A DNA stretch of 63,125 nt from Planctomycetota bacterium. GTDB lineage: Bacteria > Planctomycetota > Brocadiia > JAADGH01. The stretch covers positions 1-63,125 of the forward strand of contig JAADGH010000250.1 in NCBI GenBank assembly GCA_013152475.1. The letters are read 5' to 3'. The notes under the pieces are model-generated. The model saw only the letters and a list, made by a program, of their open reading frames with translations, was not told the origin of the DNA and searched no databases. This document shows positions 9,023-18,532 of the stretch, piece after piece (position 1 is the stretch's first letter; every line of letters starts with the position of its first letter). The translations under genes and the position numbers were made by a program.

Positions 9023-9024
9023 CC
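8996..9024. terminator. Perfect 10-bp hairpin over the STAS stop codon, likely two-way terminator
   Basis: GGTCAGGGGG (8996-9005) and CCCCCTGACC (9015-9024) are exact inverse copies around a 9-base loop. The second arm includes the STAS stop codon, and the convergent zinc-ribbon gene ends at 9031. There is no T-run, so this may be a transcript-end stabiliser or a Rho-assisted stop rather than a classic intrinsic terminator. Confidence 0.5.
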
Positions 9025-9030
9025 GCTCTA

Positions 9031-9258
9031 TCAGAACCAGTCCTCAAAGTCGCGTCTTCGGCGCCCGCGAGCCGAGACCGCACGCAGCCGCGGCAGATGG
9101 TCGCCCAGCGATAGATGTTTGATGACCGGCTTGGCCATCCGTTTCTGCGTCCTTTCAATACACGCTTTCTGCTCACACGCCTCGCAACGCATGGAAATCC
9201 GGGAATCTTCCGGATCGATCTCAATCTCTCTTCCACATCTCATGCATTTCAGTACCAT
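9031..9258 (-). CDS. Small zinc-ribbon protein, 75 residues
   Basis: Four Cys in two CxxC pairs (C5, C8, C25, C28) around an acidic strand form a compact zinc ribbon, followed by a basic tail containing ARGRRRRD. It could bind nucleic acid or act as a regulatory ribbon; nothing more specific can be said. An almost perfect Shine-Dalgarno AGGAGGTG lies 7 bases before the ATG, which supports a real, well-translated gene. It converges on the STAS gene with an 8-base gap. Confidence 0.7.
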   Translation of the reverse strand: MVLKCMRCGREIEIDPEDSRISMRCEACEQKACIERTQKRMAKPVIKHLSLGDHLPRLRAVSARGRRRRDFEDWF

Positions 9259-9613
9259 AGCTCGTCACCTCCTGTGTCCTACTTCCGCGAATCCTTGCGC
9301 GTCCCGGTCACCACACGCACTTGTGCGCAAACCACGTGCCAGCGCTCATAAAGAAAGTGCATTGTCGTAATATATGGTATACGAACAAATTGCGGATCAT
9401 TAACTCCGCTTAACACCACGCGGAGGCGACAACTTGCGGCAATATAGCTTACCACAAGTAAAGGATATTTACACATCCGGCAAGGACAAGAGGCCCTCCG
9501 AAGATGAAGTTGACTTTCTCTCCGCAACCCGTTACCATGCGTACCGGTCAATGGAGAAGCAAGGTCCCCGGAGATTGGGGTAGGGATGAGGATTAGGATC
9601 AAGAGGTGAGATT
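9259..9613. other. Intergenic region with AT-rich centre and a candidate promoter
   Basis: These 355 bases separate the divergent zinc-ribbon and ASST-like genes. The centre (about 9340-9480) is clearly richer in A+T than its surroundings and includes small dyads such as CTCCGC...GCGGAG. On the plus strand TTGACT (9510-9515), 17 bases and TACCAT (9533-9538) could drive the ASST-like gene. No gene or larger repeat is seen. Confidence 0.4.
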
Positions 9614-10819
9614 ATGTTCAAAGACGGCAAGATCTACACGGGCACGACCATGGACCGCATCGCCCCCGGGCCGCTCGGCGTGCGGACGTACGACAAGGCG
9701 AAGTGCTTCAACGGCTACACGCTCTTCTCCTCGGCCTTTGGCTATACCGAATGGCTGATCGACATGAACGGCATGGTGGTCCACACCTGGCCCTGCCAGC
9801 ACTCCCAGTTGGCCGAGCTGCTGCCCAACGGCAACCTGATGGTCGATGACTACGGTTCCGGCCTGCACGAGCTGGCGCCCGACGGAACCGAGCTTTGGAG
9901 CTGGAAGGGCCCCTACCACCACGACTTCTACTGCCTGCCCAACGGCAATATCGTCATGCTCACCAACAAGACGGAGCCGGTGAAGGAGGGGTACTACGCC
10001 GAGGGCTTCGCGCCAAAGGAGATGCTGACCGATGTGGTGATCGAGATCGACCGCAAGGGCAACACCCTCTGGGAGTTCTCCTTCAGCGATCACATCGAAG
10101 AACTGCACGAGCTGGCCGGTCTGCCCAAGCCGGTGCGATACGTCTTCCGCGGACCGGACGGAACGGAACGCGAAGGGGGCAACCGGGATTGGGCCCACAC
10201 CAACACCATCGAGGTCCTGCCCGATACGCCCCTCGGCCAACGGGACAAACGCTTCCGCGCCGGCAATCTGCTCTTCAGCTTCCGCTCCCTGGACATCATC
10301 GGTGTCATCGACCGCGACGCGGAGGCGATCGTCTGGGCCTGGGGCCTCGGCGTCCTCGACGGCCAACACCAGCCGACGATGATCCCCAACGGCAATATCC
10401 TCATCTTCGACAACGGCACCTATCGCAACAACTCGGCGGCAGTGGAGATGAACCCCGAGACGGGCAAAGTGGTCTGGCAGTTTGACGACGGCCCAAACTT
10501 CTACTCCCCCTTCCGGTCGGGCGTGCAGCGCCTGCCGAACGGCAACACCATGATCTGCTCCTCCGACGAGGGCCGCATCTTCGAGGTGACCCCCGGGAAG
10601 GAGATCGTCTGGGACTTTTGGAGCCCCTTCCTCGGCCAGGGCAAGGCGAACCAGGGCCGACACATCTACCGGGCCACTCGCTGCACCGAGGACTACATCG
10701 AGCCCATCATCGCCTCGCGCACCGAGAAGATCACCGCCGTCGCCAACGAGAACCACCAGAAACAGGAAACCTTCCGCGACGTGCTGAAGTACTACAGCGA
10801 GGGGTTCGCAGGAAAGTAG
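9614..10819 (+). CDS. Arylsulfotransferase (ASST)-like beta-propeller protein
   Basis: The 401-residue product repeats a blade signature P-N-G-N preceded by a hydrophobic strand (LLPNGNLMV, CLPNGNIVM, MIPNGNILI, RLPNGNTMI), alternating with W-x-W/F strands (TELWSWKG, NTLWEFSF, AIVWAWGL, KVVWQFDD). An HHD segment and a DWAHTN segment fit the arylsulfotransferase/PQQ-like propeller family. True ASSTs move sulfate between phenols in the periplasm, but no signal peptide is visible here, so the protein may be cytoplasmic and the activity different. AGGTGAG and a short gap precede the ATG. The large GH20/GH84-like gene starts 28 bases downstream, so the two may be one operon. Confidence 0.75.
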   Translation: MFKDGKIYTGTTMDRIAPGPLGVRTYDKAKCFNGYTLFSSAFGYTEWLIDMNGMVVHTWPCQHSQLAELLPNGNLMVDDYGSGLHELAPDGTELWSWKGPYHHDFYCLPNGNIVMLTNKTEPVKEGYYAEGFAPKEMLTDVVIEIDRKGNTLWEFSFSDHIEELHELAGLPKPVRYVFRGPDGTEREGGNRDWAHTNTIEVLPDTPLGQRDKRFRAGNLLFSFRSLDIIGVIDRDAEAIVWAWGLGVLDGQHQPTMIPNGNILIFDNGTYRNNSAAVEMNPETGKVVWQFDDGPNFYSPFRSGVQRLPNGNTMICSSDEGRIFEVTPGKEIVWDFWSPFLGQGKANQGRHIYRATRCTEDYIEPIIASRTEKITAVANENHQKQETFRDVLKYYSEGFAGK

Positions 10820-10847
10820 TTTCCCAGCAAAGAAAAAGGACTAAAAT

Positions 10848-13800
10848 ATGATGACTCGCACGCGCATCATCCTGACACTTGCTCTCTTGACAATCCCATG
10901 GAGACAGGCCCCCGCCGACCCGCCGTCACCGGACCGGTCGGTCTGGGAACAGGTGGACATCATCCCGATGCCCAAGCGTATCCGTCTCACCGGCCGACGG
11001 CTGCCGGTGGCAAATGCGCTCATCGTCCTCGGTAACAAGCCCAGCGAACAGGACCGCATCGGCGCGAAGTGGATCAACGATCACATCACCAGGCAGGGCG
11101 GCAAGGCGCTGCCCGTCGCCACCGAAGGCAATGCCAGTAATTCGCCTTTGCGAATCATTATCGGCACACGCAAGACATGCAAGGCCATCGACGAGGCGGC
11201 AAAGACAAGCACCATCCGCCTCGGCCCCGGCGTCCCAGGCAAGCAAGGGTATGTGATCCGGCCGCGCAAGCGCGACGGCGGCATGGACCTCCTCCTCGGC
11301 GGGGCCGATCCCGTCGGCGCGTTGTATGCCTGCGTCACGCTGGCGGGTCTGCTGGACAAGGAGGGCGACAAGGTCGTCCTCCGCGAGGCCGAGGTCGTGG
11401 ACTGGCCGGACTATCGCACTTGCACCCACGGTTGGAATCTTTACTTTCCCGAAATGGCGGACCTCGGAAACAAGATGCGATGGGCCAAAGGCGACATCCC
11501 CGAGGAACTGAAACAGCAGTACCTCGCGGCGATGAAAAAGCATTTTGATCGCCTGCTCGGCTGGAAAATCTCGTGCTTTCGCACGAAGGACGCTCAGTAC
11601 TGGCACAAACTTTCCCCTGCATTTCTCGCCATCTACAAGGAGGCCACGGACTACGCCAAGGCGCGCGGCATCCATTCCCTCTACTACGCCCTCAAGCCGG
11701 CGGTGGGGTTCCGCTCGGACCTGCCCAACGCGCCCGTGCGCTGCCTGACGGGGACCGGCCGGCCGCAGTACAAAAACCTCGTCCGCTGCTGGTCCATGGA
11801 CGAAGAGCGCCGCGCCTACGGACGGAAGATCGGGGAGTTCGCCAAGGCCGCGGGAATCACGGACCTCGGTTTCCACGACTGGGACACCGGGGGGTACCTC
11901 AACCCCGCGCGATGGGAAGACCGGTGCGAGGTGTGCCGGAAGCGCTGGGGCGATGACTTCGCCGCGGCGACGATCAACAAATTCCGCATCCTCTACGAGG
12001 AGATCAAAAAAGTATGCCCGGACGTGCGCCTGCACTTCACCCTCTACCCCTACAACATCAGCGTCCTCACGCAGAAGACGGCCGAAGAGTACCACATCGA
12101 ACGCTACGGTCCCGGCCCGAGCGTGCCGGAGATCGCAAAACGCCTGCGCGAGCGCTTCACGGACTTCTGGAGGCGCGTCACAAAGGGCCTGCCGGATGAT
12201 GTGACATTTTGCATTCGCGAAAACATTCCGGAGAACGTTCGCCGCTTCCAGGAAATCACCAAGCCGCACGGGACGTTCATCTGGTATCTCGCCGGGTCGA
12301 AATACTGGCGGCCCTTCCTCGACGTCTCGCCAAGCTGGGCCCCCACCTTTTACAGCGGGCGCGACGACGTCATGTTCACCGTGTCCATGGAGACCTTCGT
12401 GCCGCTCAAGGCCCTGGCCGTGCGGGAGTACACCTGGAACACGAAGACCCCCGGCGCGTCGCCGTGGAACCGGCTGCCGCCCGAGGAGTGGTGGCGAAAC
12501 GGCGAGGCGAAGGGCGACATCTTTTCGCGGGTCTTCCCCCATATCGTACGGAATGTCTTCGGACGCCGCGCCGCCCCGGAGCTGACCGAAGCCCTGTCGC
12601 TCAACATGGCGCCGAACCAGATATTCGACTTCGAGTACACCGGCAAGCGCCTGCCGCCCGTGCTGACCACCTATGAAAAATGGAAATGGCAGGCCGATCT
12701 GGCGGCGAAGGGGTGCAAGCTGGTGGACAGTGTCTTCAAAAAGCTCAAGGAATCCGGCGACCGCCTGGGCATGGACGACTACGCCGCCCGGCGCTTCATT
12801 TACATTCGCGAGGTATTCCATTGCAGCAAGTGGATGGCCGAGGCGAAGATGCACAACATCCACGCCCGCGAGCTCGCCAAGGCCGGGAAGCTAAAGGATG
12901 CCCGTGAGGCAATCCATCAGGGCCGGAAAGCCGTGGCCGATGCGCGGGAAGACATGAAGCGCCTCCTGGCCCAGCGACCCGACGACCCGATCTACAACGC
13001 CAAGCCACGACGGAAGAATCGCCCCCCGTACTGGAAGATGTTTACACCCGGCAACCGCGTTGACTTCGACGTGCCGGAGAAGATGCTCGCCCAAACGGAG
13101 CAGGAGCTCACGTCCCTGGCGGCGACAGGGGAGTTGCCCGAGCGCGCGCTGAGAATCCTTGCAGGGCGAAACACGGTCCACGTTGCCCCCGCCTCGACCC
13201 CGCCGACCATCGACGGCCGCCTCGACGAACCCGAGTGGCGGACCGCCCTGCCGGCGGAGGCGTTCTTCGCCTATCCGGCTGGCCAGGGCATTGCGCGGGC
13301 GCACACGCGGGCGCGGTTCCTCCGCGACGACAAGACGCTCTACTTTGGCGCGACGTGCTGGATGCCGGGCAGTGCCCCCATCAAGTCCCAGGTCCGCCCG
13401 CACGACGGCCCCGTGATGGAGGATGAACTTGTGGAGCTCTTTCTCATGCCGCCGCACCTGAAGGGGGGGTACGTCCAATTCCAGATCAACGCCGACGGCA
13501 GCATCGCCGACAAGCAGGTCACACTGGAGAAAAATGACGCCGGTGTGAAGGTCAAAAAGCGTGACCCGGCATGGAACGCGGACGGCGTCACGGTGAAGAC
13601 GACGCGCGGCAAGGGCGTGTGGACCGCTGAGATGGCTATTCCCCTCGCCACGCTCGGGGGGAAAAACTGGAAAGGCAGTTGGCGCGTCAATATCTGCCGC
13701 GACTTCAAAGGCCCGACCCGCGAGCTGAGCTCCGTCATGCGCCCGACGGGCAAGGACTTCCACGATACAAAGGCATTCCCGGTGCTTCGGTTCGACCCGA

Positions 13801-14927
13801 CACCGGCCCCGCCGCCGGAGGTCGAGATCGCCATCGCCGGACTGAAGGCGCAGACGAAGACGCTCGACGACCGCGTTGCCACGATTCTCGACTTCGGCCT
13901 GGACATCCGCTCGACCCGCACGCTCCACAACGTCCGCATCACGGCCGAGGCATACGACGCGACCGGCCGGCTGCACCGACGGAAGGTCCTGAAGGAACTG
14001 GGCCACCTCGCCTTCTACTGGGACCCGACCGACACGTTCACCATTGGCTTCGAGCAGGTGGTGAAGGTCGGCGGCATGCGCATCCTCCTCGAATCGGACG
14101 AAGTAAAGACCGAGCGCTGGGTCCGTCTCGGCGGGTGGACGGGCGCACCGGAAATCGGATCGGTATTTTCACCTGCGTCGGACGGACTCGTCGGGCTGTG
14201 CAACCTGCCGTCGGAGATCCTGCTGCCCGGAGCCAAACAGTCCATGCGGATCCTGGATCGGCGGAAGGGGACCGTCGAGCTCTGGTTCAAACCGGAGTGG
14301 CCGGCGCTCCATCCGGTCGAGACGGCCGCGCCCTGGACGCCGCGGTATGTGGTGTACCACTGCGGCATCATGCGCCGGGAGCATCCGCTGAACTTCAACT
14401 GCTCCTCCGTGGTCTTGTACCATGATGGGGCCGGCAAGTCCCTGACCTTCGCAATTACGAATCGAGGCTATAGCGGATGGAACGTCCAGGCGCATCTCCC
14501 GGACAACGACTCCTGGACACAGCCGAATTGGCACCACATCGCCTGCGTCTGGGACCATGATGCGAAACCGGCCGACTGGCTGCGGCTCTATATCGACGGC
14601 AAGCGGGTCCCGGTCGATACCCGGATCAACAAGCCGGAGCGCCTCGGCGACGACAAGGGCGTAGAATTGGCGAAGACGGCCTTCGCTTTCCAGGTTGGGG
14701 GGTTGAACACCGGGCGGAACCCGGCGCATTCCATCATCGACGATCTGCGTATCTCGCGCACGGCGCGATACGATGCCGACTTCACGCCCAAGCGAACGCC
14801 CTTTACACTCGACAAAGACACGTCGGCCGTCCTTCACTTCGATGGAAACCTGAAAGGGGAGGGCATGACGCAGGAGGGGAAACACTACGCGGTGGACGGT
14901 GTGGCGGGCGCACTTGAGTGGCACTGA
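10848..14927 (+). CDS. Secreted GH20/GH84-like multidomain protein with CBM9-like and LamG domains
   Basis: The 1359-residue protein has a signal peptide (about residues 1-24). An alpha/beta N-terminal domain of the hexosaminidase type follows (about 35-180: IIPMPKRIRL, IIIGTRK, GYVIRPRK, DPVGALYACVTL). A TIM-barrel-like region (about 185-600) contains an FHDWDTGG segment and paired Cys (CEVC). A helical stretch (600-770) precedes a CBM9-like domain (about 777-990: PPTIDGRLDEPEW, VELFL, VNICRD). An Ig-like part leads to a C-terminal LamG domain (about 1105-1345) with GTVELWFKPEW, WHHIACVWD and IIDDLRISR. It likely cleaves beta-linked aminosugar or related glycans outside the cytoplasm; the catalytic acid pair cannot be fixed by eye. 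Either of two tandem ATGs (10848, 10851) may be used, with AAAGGA upstream. Confidence 0.8.
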   Translation: MMTRTRIILTLALLTIPWRQAPADPPSPDRSVWEQVDIIPMPKRIRLTGRRLPVANALIVLGNKPSEQDRIGAKWINDHITRQGGKALPVATEGNASNSPLRIIIGTRKTCKAIDEAAKTSTIRLGPGVPGKQGYVIRPRKRDGGMDLLLGGADPVGALYACVTLAGLLDKEGDKVVLREAEVVDWPDYRTCTHGWNLYFPEMADLGNKMRWAKGDIPEELKQQYLAAMKKHFDRLLGWKISCFRTKDAQYWHKLSPAFLAIYKEATDYAKARGIHSLYYALKPAVGFRSDLPNAPVRCLTGTGRPQYKNLVRCWSMDEERRAYGRKIGEFAKAAGITDLGFHDWDTGGYLNPARWEDRCEVCRKRWGDDFAAATINKFRILYEEIKKVCPDVRLHFTLYPYNISVLTQKTAEEYHIERYGPGPSVPEIAKRLRERFTDFWRRVTKGLPDDVTFCIRENIPENVRRFQEITKPHGTFIWYLAGSKYWRPFLDVSPSWAPTFYSGRDDVMFTVSMETFVPLKALAVREYTWNTKTPGASPWNRLPPEEWWRNGEAKGDIFSRVFPHIVRNVFGRRAAPELTEALSLNMAPNQIFDFEYTGKRLPPVLTTYEKWKWQADLAAKGCKLVDSVFKKLKESGDRLGMDDYAARRFIYIREVFHCSKWMAEAKMHNIHARELAKAGKLKDAREAIHQGRKAVADAREDMKRLLAQRPDDPIYNAKPRRKNRPPYWKMFTPGNRVDFDVPEKMLAQTEQELTSLAATGELPERALRILAGRNTVHVAPASTPPTIDGRLDEPEWRTALPAEAFFAYPAGQGIARAHTRARFLRDDKTLYFGATCWMPGSAPIKSQVRPHDGPVMEDELVELFLMPPHLKGGYVQFQINADGSIADKQVTLEKNDAGVKVKKRDPAWNADGVTVKTTRGKGVWTAEMAIPLATLGGKNWKGSWRVNICRDFKGPTRELSSVMRPTGKDFHDTKAFPVLRFDPTPAPPPEVEIAIAGLKAQTKTLDDRVATILDFGLDIRSTRTLHNVRITAEAYDATGRLHRRKVLKELGHLAFYWDPTDTFTIGFEQVVKVGGMRILLESDEVKTERWVRLGGWTGAPEIGSVFSPASDGLVGLCNLPSEILLPGAKQSMRILDRRKGTVELWFKPEWPALHPVETAAPWTPRYVVYHCGIMRREHPLNFNCSSVVLYHDGAGKSLTFAITNRGYSGWNVQAHLPDNDSWTQPNWHHIACVWDHDAKPADWLRLYIDGKRVPVDTRINKPERLGDDKGVELAKTAFAFQVGGLNTGRNPAHSIIDDLRISRTARYDADFTPKRTPFTLDKDTSAVLHFDGNLKGEGMTQEGKHYAVDGVAGALEWH

Positions 14928-14933
14928 AACCGA

Positions 14934-17093
14934 TCAGAAGTCCAGCACTTCCCGCTGCGCGTTCTTGAGCATGTCCTGATATATCTTTTTCGCGCGAAGG
15001 AAGACCTGCCGGACGTGTTCCTTGTCGGCAGGCGTCTTGAACTTGCCGTCCTCGGCGGTATTCTCCCACAGTTCGTCGACCCAGTCTCTGTAAAACACGA
15101 GATGGTCGATTGACCCGATGGCCTGATCGCCGAGAATGCAATAGACCGGACTGGAGTGCGCAAAGACCGGATCGTTCATCGTGTTCAGGCGGTGGCGCGG
15201 ACCGCTGCACCGGCCGGCGATCCAACTGCTGCGTTTGAGGGGAATGTCGGCGACCAGTTCCGTGGTCTCCTGACCGGGTTCGGGTTTCTTCGCGGCGGCC
15301 ACTTTCCCGTTTACCACGATCTCGACGGCATCCAACGGCAGGAGCGAAATCACCTTCAGCTTGACCCTCACGAGGGCCTTCTTATCCGCCGGGAATCGCA
15401 GTTCTTCGCCGGGCAGACAGTCGTTTGCTGTGAAGAACAGGAGCGGGCCGTTGGTGGCGAATGAACGGCCTTTTTTGTATGCCTCGATCCATTTCCGGTA
15501 ATTGAACTTCGGTCCCACATGCACATACACGCGGTCCGCGCCGGGAATGTAGTGCCGCCGCACGTTCGTGAAGGCGTCGCTGCCCGCCGAAACGGCGCAA
15601 CGCAGGCCGCAGTTGAGCACACCGTACCAGAGCATCATTGACCGCTGGTCGTCGGCGTTGCTGAGGACGTCGATGGCGTCGATGACCCCCAGGGCGAGGT
15701 CTGCCGGGAACTCCCGCGCGCTGGCCCAGCGGAACCCAAACTTGTCCGCAAACCAGAAGGGATGGGGGTAGGTGACGGCCCCGCCCTGCTCCTGGGCGTT
15801 TTTCGCCAGATCATAATTCGGCGGAAAGTCGGCCCAATGGGGGGCGTCGGCGAATCCGGTATAGACCGGCTCGACAAGTTTCTTCAGGCCGATCATGCAC
15901 ATATGGCCGTAGAGGCGATAGTTTCGAAATTCCTCGTTCCAGCAGATGACATGATTGGGGCGGGACAGGCGGTTCGGCCTGCCCTCGAAGTATTTCCGGT
16001 CGTGCACCCATGCCCCGGTGGAGTTGGCGACATTCATGTTTGCGATATTCAGATCCTCCCCGAGGACCTGCGTCAGGACCCGCTCCGGCGTGACGAACTC
16101 GTCCTTTGTGTAGTTGGCGTGGATGTGCATGTCCCCCGAGCGCCAGCCGAGGGATGGCATATCCATCAAGCGCTTCAGATCGAGGCTCAGCTCTGCCGTC
16201 TGCCCCGGCTTGATATCGACCCTCGCTTGAAGGGGGCGATACTCCGTCCCCCGGACGACTTCGATCCTCGCCTCCCCGGCGGGCATGTCCAGCTCGAACT
16301 CCCCCTCGGCATAGAAAAACTCATCCCCCGTCATCGTCGCCCGCGCGAAGGCGCCCTCCGGCTTCCAGCACCCGCCGTCGCTCCCGGTCAGGTAGACGCG
16401 CCCGCGCGCGGGCCTTTGGGTCGCTGCGTAGCGCAGGGCGACCTTCAGCCTGCCCGTGCCGCGCCGCTCCACATGGACGGGAATGCGGACGCTGTGGGCC
16501 TCCACCGGTTTCCCCTCAGGATGAAATGTTACGGAAAGACTCAGCGCAAATGTGCCCGGCACGGGGCCCTTCGGCGTCACGGAAAAGGCAAAGCCCATGG
16601 TCCGGCCCGCCCAGACGACTCGGGTCTTTCCTTCCACCGCCAAGCCGTTCACGGCGTCGGACGCCAGGTGAATGCGGGCGTGGGACGTCCTCTTATTCTT
16701 CACAATGATGAAAACCGGCCGAGACCTGGCGGCAACCAGAACCAGTTTCAGGGGACCGGAGTTGTCCAGTTGGACGCCCTCCTCACGGACCGCAACGCGA
16801 ACCACCCCAGGCCCGGTGAGCGCCCACAGTTCATCCTCGACCCCCTGGACGAGCTTGAGATCGGGCCGGCGCCGCCATCGCTCGGTCCGTTGATAGATGG
16901 ACAGAAGTTTGTCCTTGTCCAGATCGGCCCTGCGCAGCATGACCTCGATAAGGGTTCGCGTGTTCGCCACCTGGTTGCGGAGGAACTCGCGCGGGATGTC
17001 CACGTCGCTGCGCCTCTTCTCCTTCGCCGACGCGGCGCACATACCCACGAACAGCGTGAGAAGGACCCAACTCCACGTCCGGCGTGTGGTCAT
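14934..17093 (-). CDS. CehA/McbA family (PHP-like) metallohydrolase, secreted
   Basis: The 719-residue protein has an N-terminal signal peptide (MTTRRTW..., cleavage near ASAK). A long beta-rich N-terminal region follows, including carboxypeptidase-regulatory-like strands, and then a PHP-type metal site. GDMHIHANY near residue 322 carries the first metal His pair, and a GSDAFTN segment near residue 504 carries a further metal Asp. This is the arrangement of CehA/McbA proteins, which include carbaryl hydrolase, but most members act on unknown esters or phosphoesters. The ATG at 17093 lies 9 bases after the stop of the isomerase-acetyltransferase gene, so it is probably the last gene of that operon. 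It converges on the GH20/GH84-like gene with a 6-base gap. Confidence 0.85.
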   Translation of the reverse strand: MTTRRTWSWVLLTLFVGMCAASAKEKRRSDVDIPREFLRNQVANTRTLIEVMLRRADLDKDKLLSIYQRTERWRRRPDLKLVQGVEDELWALTGPGVVRVAVREEGVQLDNSGPLKLVLVAARSRPVFIIVKNKRTSHARIHLASDAVNGLAVEGKTRVVWAGRTMGFAFSVTPKGPVPGTFALSLSVTFHPEGKPVEAHSVRIPVHVERRGTGRLKVALRYAATQRPARGRVYLTGSDGGCWKPEGAFARATMTGDEFFYAEGEFELDMPAGEARIEVVRGTEYRPLQARVDIKPGQTAELSLDLKRLMDMPSLGWRSGDMHIHANYTKDEFVTPERVLTQVLGEDLNIANMNVANSTGAWVHDRKYFEGRPNRLSRPNHVICWNEEFRNYRLYGHMCMIGLKKLVEPVYTGFADAPHWADFPPNYDLAKNAQEQGGAVTYPHPFWFADKFGFRWASAREFPADLALGVIDAIDVLSNADDQRSMMLWYGVLNCGLRCAVSAGSDAFTNVRRHYIPGADRVYVHVGPKFNYRKWIEAYKKGRSFATNGPLLFFTANDCLPGEELRFPADKKALVRVKLKVISLLPLDAVEIVVNGKVAAAKKPEPGQETTELVADIPLKRSSWIAGRCSGPRHRLNTMNDPVFAHSSPVYCILGDQAIGSIDHLVFYRDWVDELWENTAEDGKFKTPADKEHVRQVFLRAKKIYQDMLKNAQREVLDF

Positions 17094-17102
17094 GTGTGGC
17101 TC

Positions 17103-18467
17103 TCACAGTTTCATGGCGTAGGTAATGCTCTCCATCACCGGCTCGAAACCGGCGCGTTCGTACATCCGCCGGGCGGCCCGGTGGCCCTCGTTAAGTCCGG
17201 TGCCGACCTTGACGTGGGTCATGCCCTTCTCACGGAGGATGTCCAGTGAACGCCGCAGCAGCGCCGCGCCGATCCCCCGCCCGCGGTACTTCCGCGCCAC
17301 ACCGTTGTAGCCGATGCTCCCGATCTTCCGCCCCTGCCCCGGGGCGCGGTGGGCCATGAAACCGGCCACGTCTCCATTCACTTTGGCGACGACGACCTCC
17401 TCCAGGTGGCCCCGGAGGCTGCCGAGGATCGTCGGCACGGTGCGCTCATGCCAGACGGTCTCGTCGATCCGGCCGAACCTCTGCTCGAAGTTATACTCGA
17501 AGCCGATGTCCCAGATGTCGCGGACGATCTCGCTGATTTCCGCCAGGTCCGCCTCTCTGGCGGGACGGACGGGAACGTCTGTCCCACGCGCGGAGCGATG
17601 CTTCGCCACGAGCATCTTCGTGAAGTCGGTCGCCGCCTGGATTTCCTCTGCGGTGATGCTTGACACCTCGTCCCCATCGCCGCGATGGATCTCCATGGCG
17701 AGGATGCCACGATACCCGGAGCCGAGAAGCTTCTCTATCGTCCCGTCGAAGTCCACAAACCCCAGTCCCATGCCATAGTGATCCCATAGCTTACCGGCGC
17801 GGATGTCATTGAGATGGATGTGATAGACCTTCTTCTCGGCGAGGAAGAGATCGAGCGTCTTGTGGAGCATCGCGTTGTAGCGCACGGCAACGTCCTCGGC
17901 CTTCTTGTCCGCGTCGCTGAGACAGTTGAGCAAGTGGCCGGTGTCGATGGTCACACCGACATTGGGGTGATTGGTATAGCGGATGATGTCGGCCAGGTCC
18001 TCCGGGGCGCGGAGATCGGTCGAGGTCTCGACGGCAATGGTGACGCCGAAGCACTGCCCGTACTCACCGAGGTCGCGGATGAAGTCCGCAGCCCGGCGCT
18101 TGTGCCCATCGGATTCCACGTATTTCATCCGGACGTGGATCACGACCGTCTCGGCCCCGAGGAAGCCGGCGGCGCGGATGGAGTCGCAATCGCCGTCCAT
18201 GGCCTCTTGGGCCTTCTCGTCATCCAGGATGGTGAACGTATCGCCCATGGGCGCGTGGACGCTGATGCGATCGAGGGCCTCGGCCGTTTCCTTGATCCGG
18301 CGGAGCTCAGCCCCGGGCAGGTCGAAGAACGACTCCCATTCTTTGTAGGGATGAAGCTCGATAGAGTTCAATCCGAACACCCGTGCGACCTCGACCTTCT
18401 CCGCGAGATTCCGATTCAGGAACTGCACCGCTGCGCCACTGACGTTAATGGCGATATCGTCTTTCAT
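17103..18467 (-). CDS. Sugar phosphate isomerase/epimerase fused to GNAT acetyltransferase
   Basis: The 454-residue protein joins two enzymes. Residues 1 to about 285 form a xylose-isomerase-like TIM barrel. Metal-site strands are visible as ISVHAPMG, ETVVIHVR, VAVETST, VTIDTGH, IHLNDI and LAMEIHRG, supplying the His, Glu and Asp ligands of AP-endonuclease-2-like epimerases. Residues about 295-454 form a GNAT domain whose acetyl-CoA loop is RGRGIGA (near 392-398), followed by the N-E-G-H-R-A-A-R helix and a final ERAGFEPV. The ATG at 18467 starts exactly at the barrel; an open frame continues upstream only because of a frameshift in the nrpR-like gene. The chemistry of the pair is unknown; an acetylated aminosugar or sugar acid is a reasonable guess. 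CehA/McbA follows after 9 bases. Confidence 0.8.
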   Translation of the reverse strand: MKDDIAINVSGAAVQFLNRNLAEKVEVARVFGLNSIELHPYKEWESFFDLPGAELRRIKETAEALDRISVHAPMGDTFTILDDEKAQEAMDGDCDSIRAAGFLGAETVVIHVRMKYVESDGHKRRAADFIRDLGEYGQCFGVTIAVETSTDLRAPEDLADIIRYTNHPNVGVTIDTGHLLNCLSDADKKAEDVAVRYNAMLHKTLDLFLAEKKVYHIHLNDIRAGKLWDHYGMGLGFVDFDGTIEKLLGSGYRGILAMEIHRGDGDEVSSITAEEIQAATDFTKMLVAKHRSARGTDVPVRPAREADLAEISEIVRDIWDIGFEYNFEQRFGRIDETVWHERTVPTILGSLRGHLEEVVVAKVNGDVAGFMAHRAPGQGRKIGSIGYNGVARKYRGRGIGAALLRRSLDILREKGMTHVKVGTGLNEGHRAARRMYERAGFEPVMESITYAMKL

Positions 18468-18532
18468 GGATAGATTCCGACTACAAGAAGATTCCCAAAG
18501 AAGAGCCACTATAGAACGGCCGTATGGGCGAG

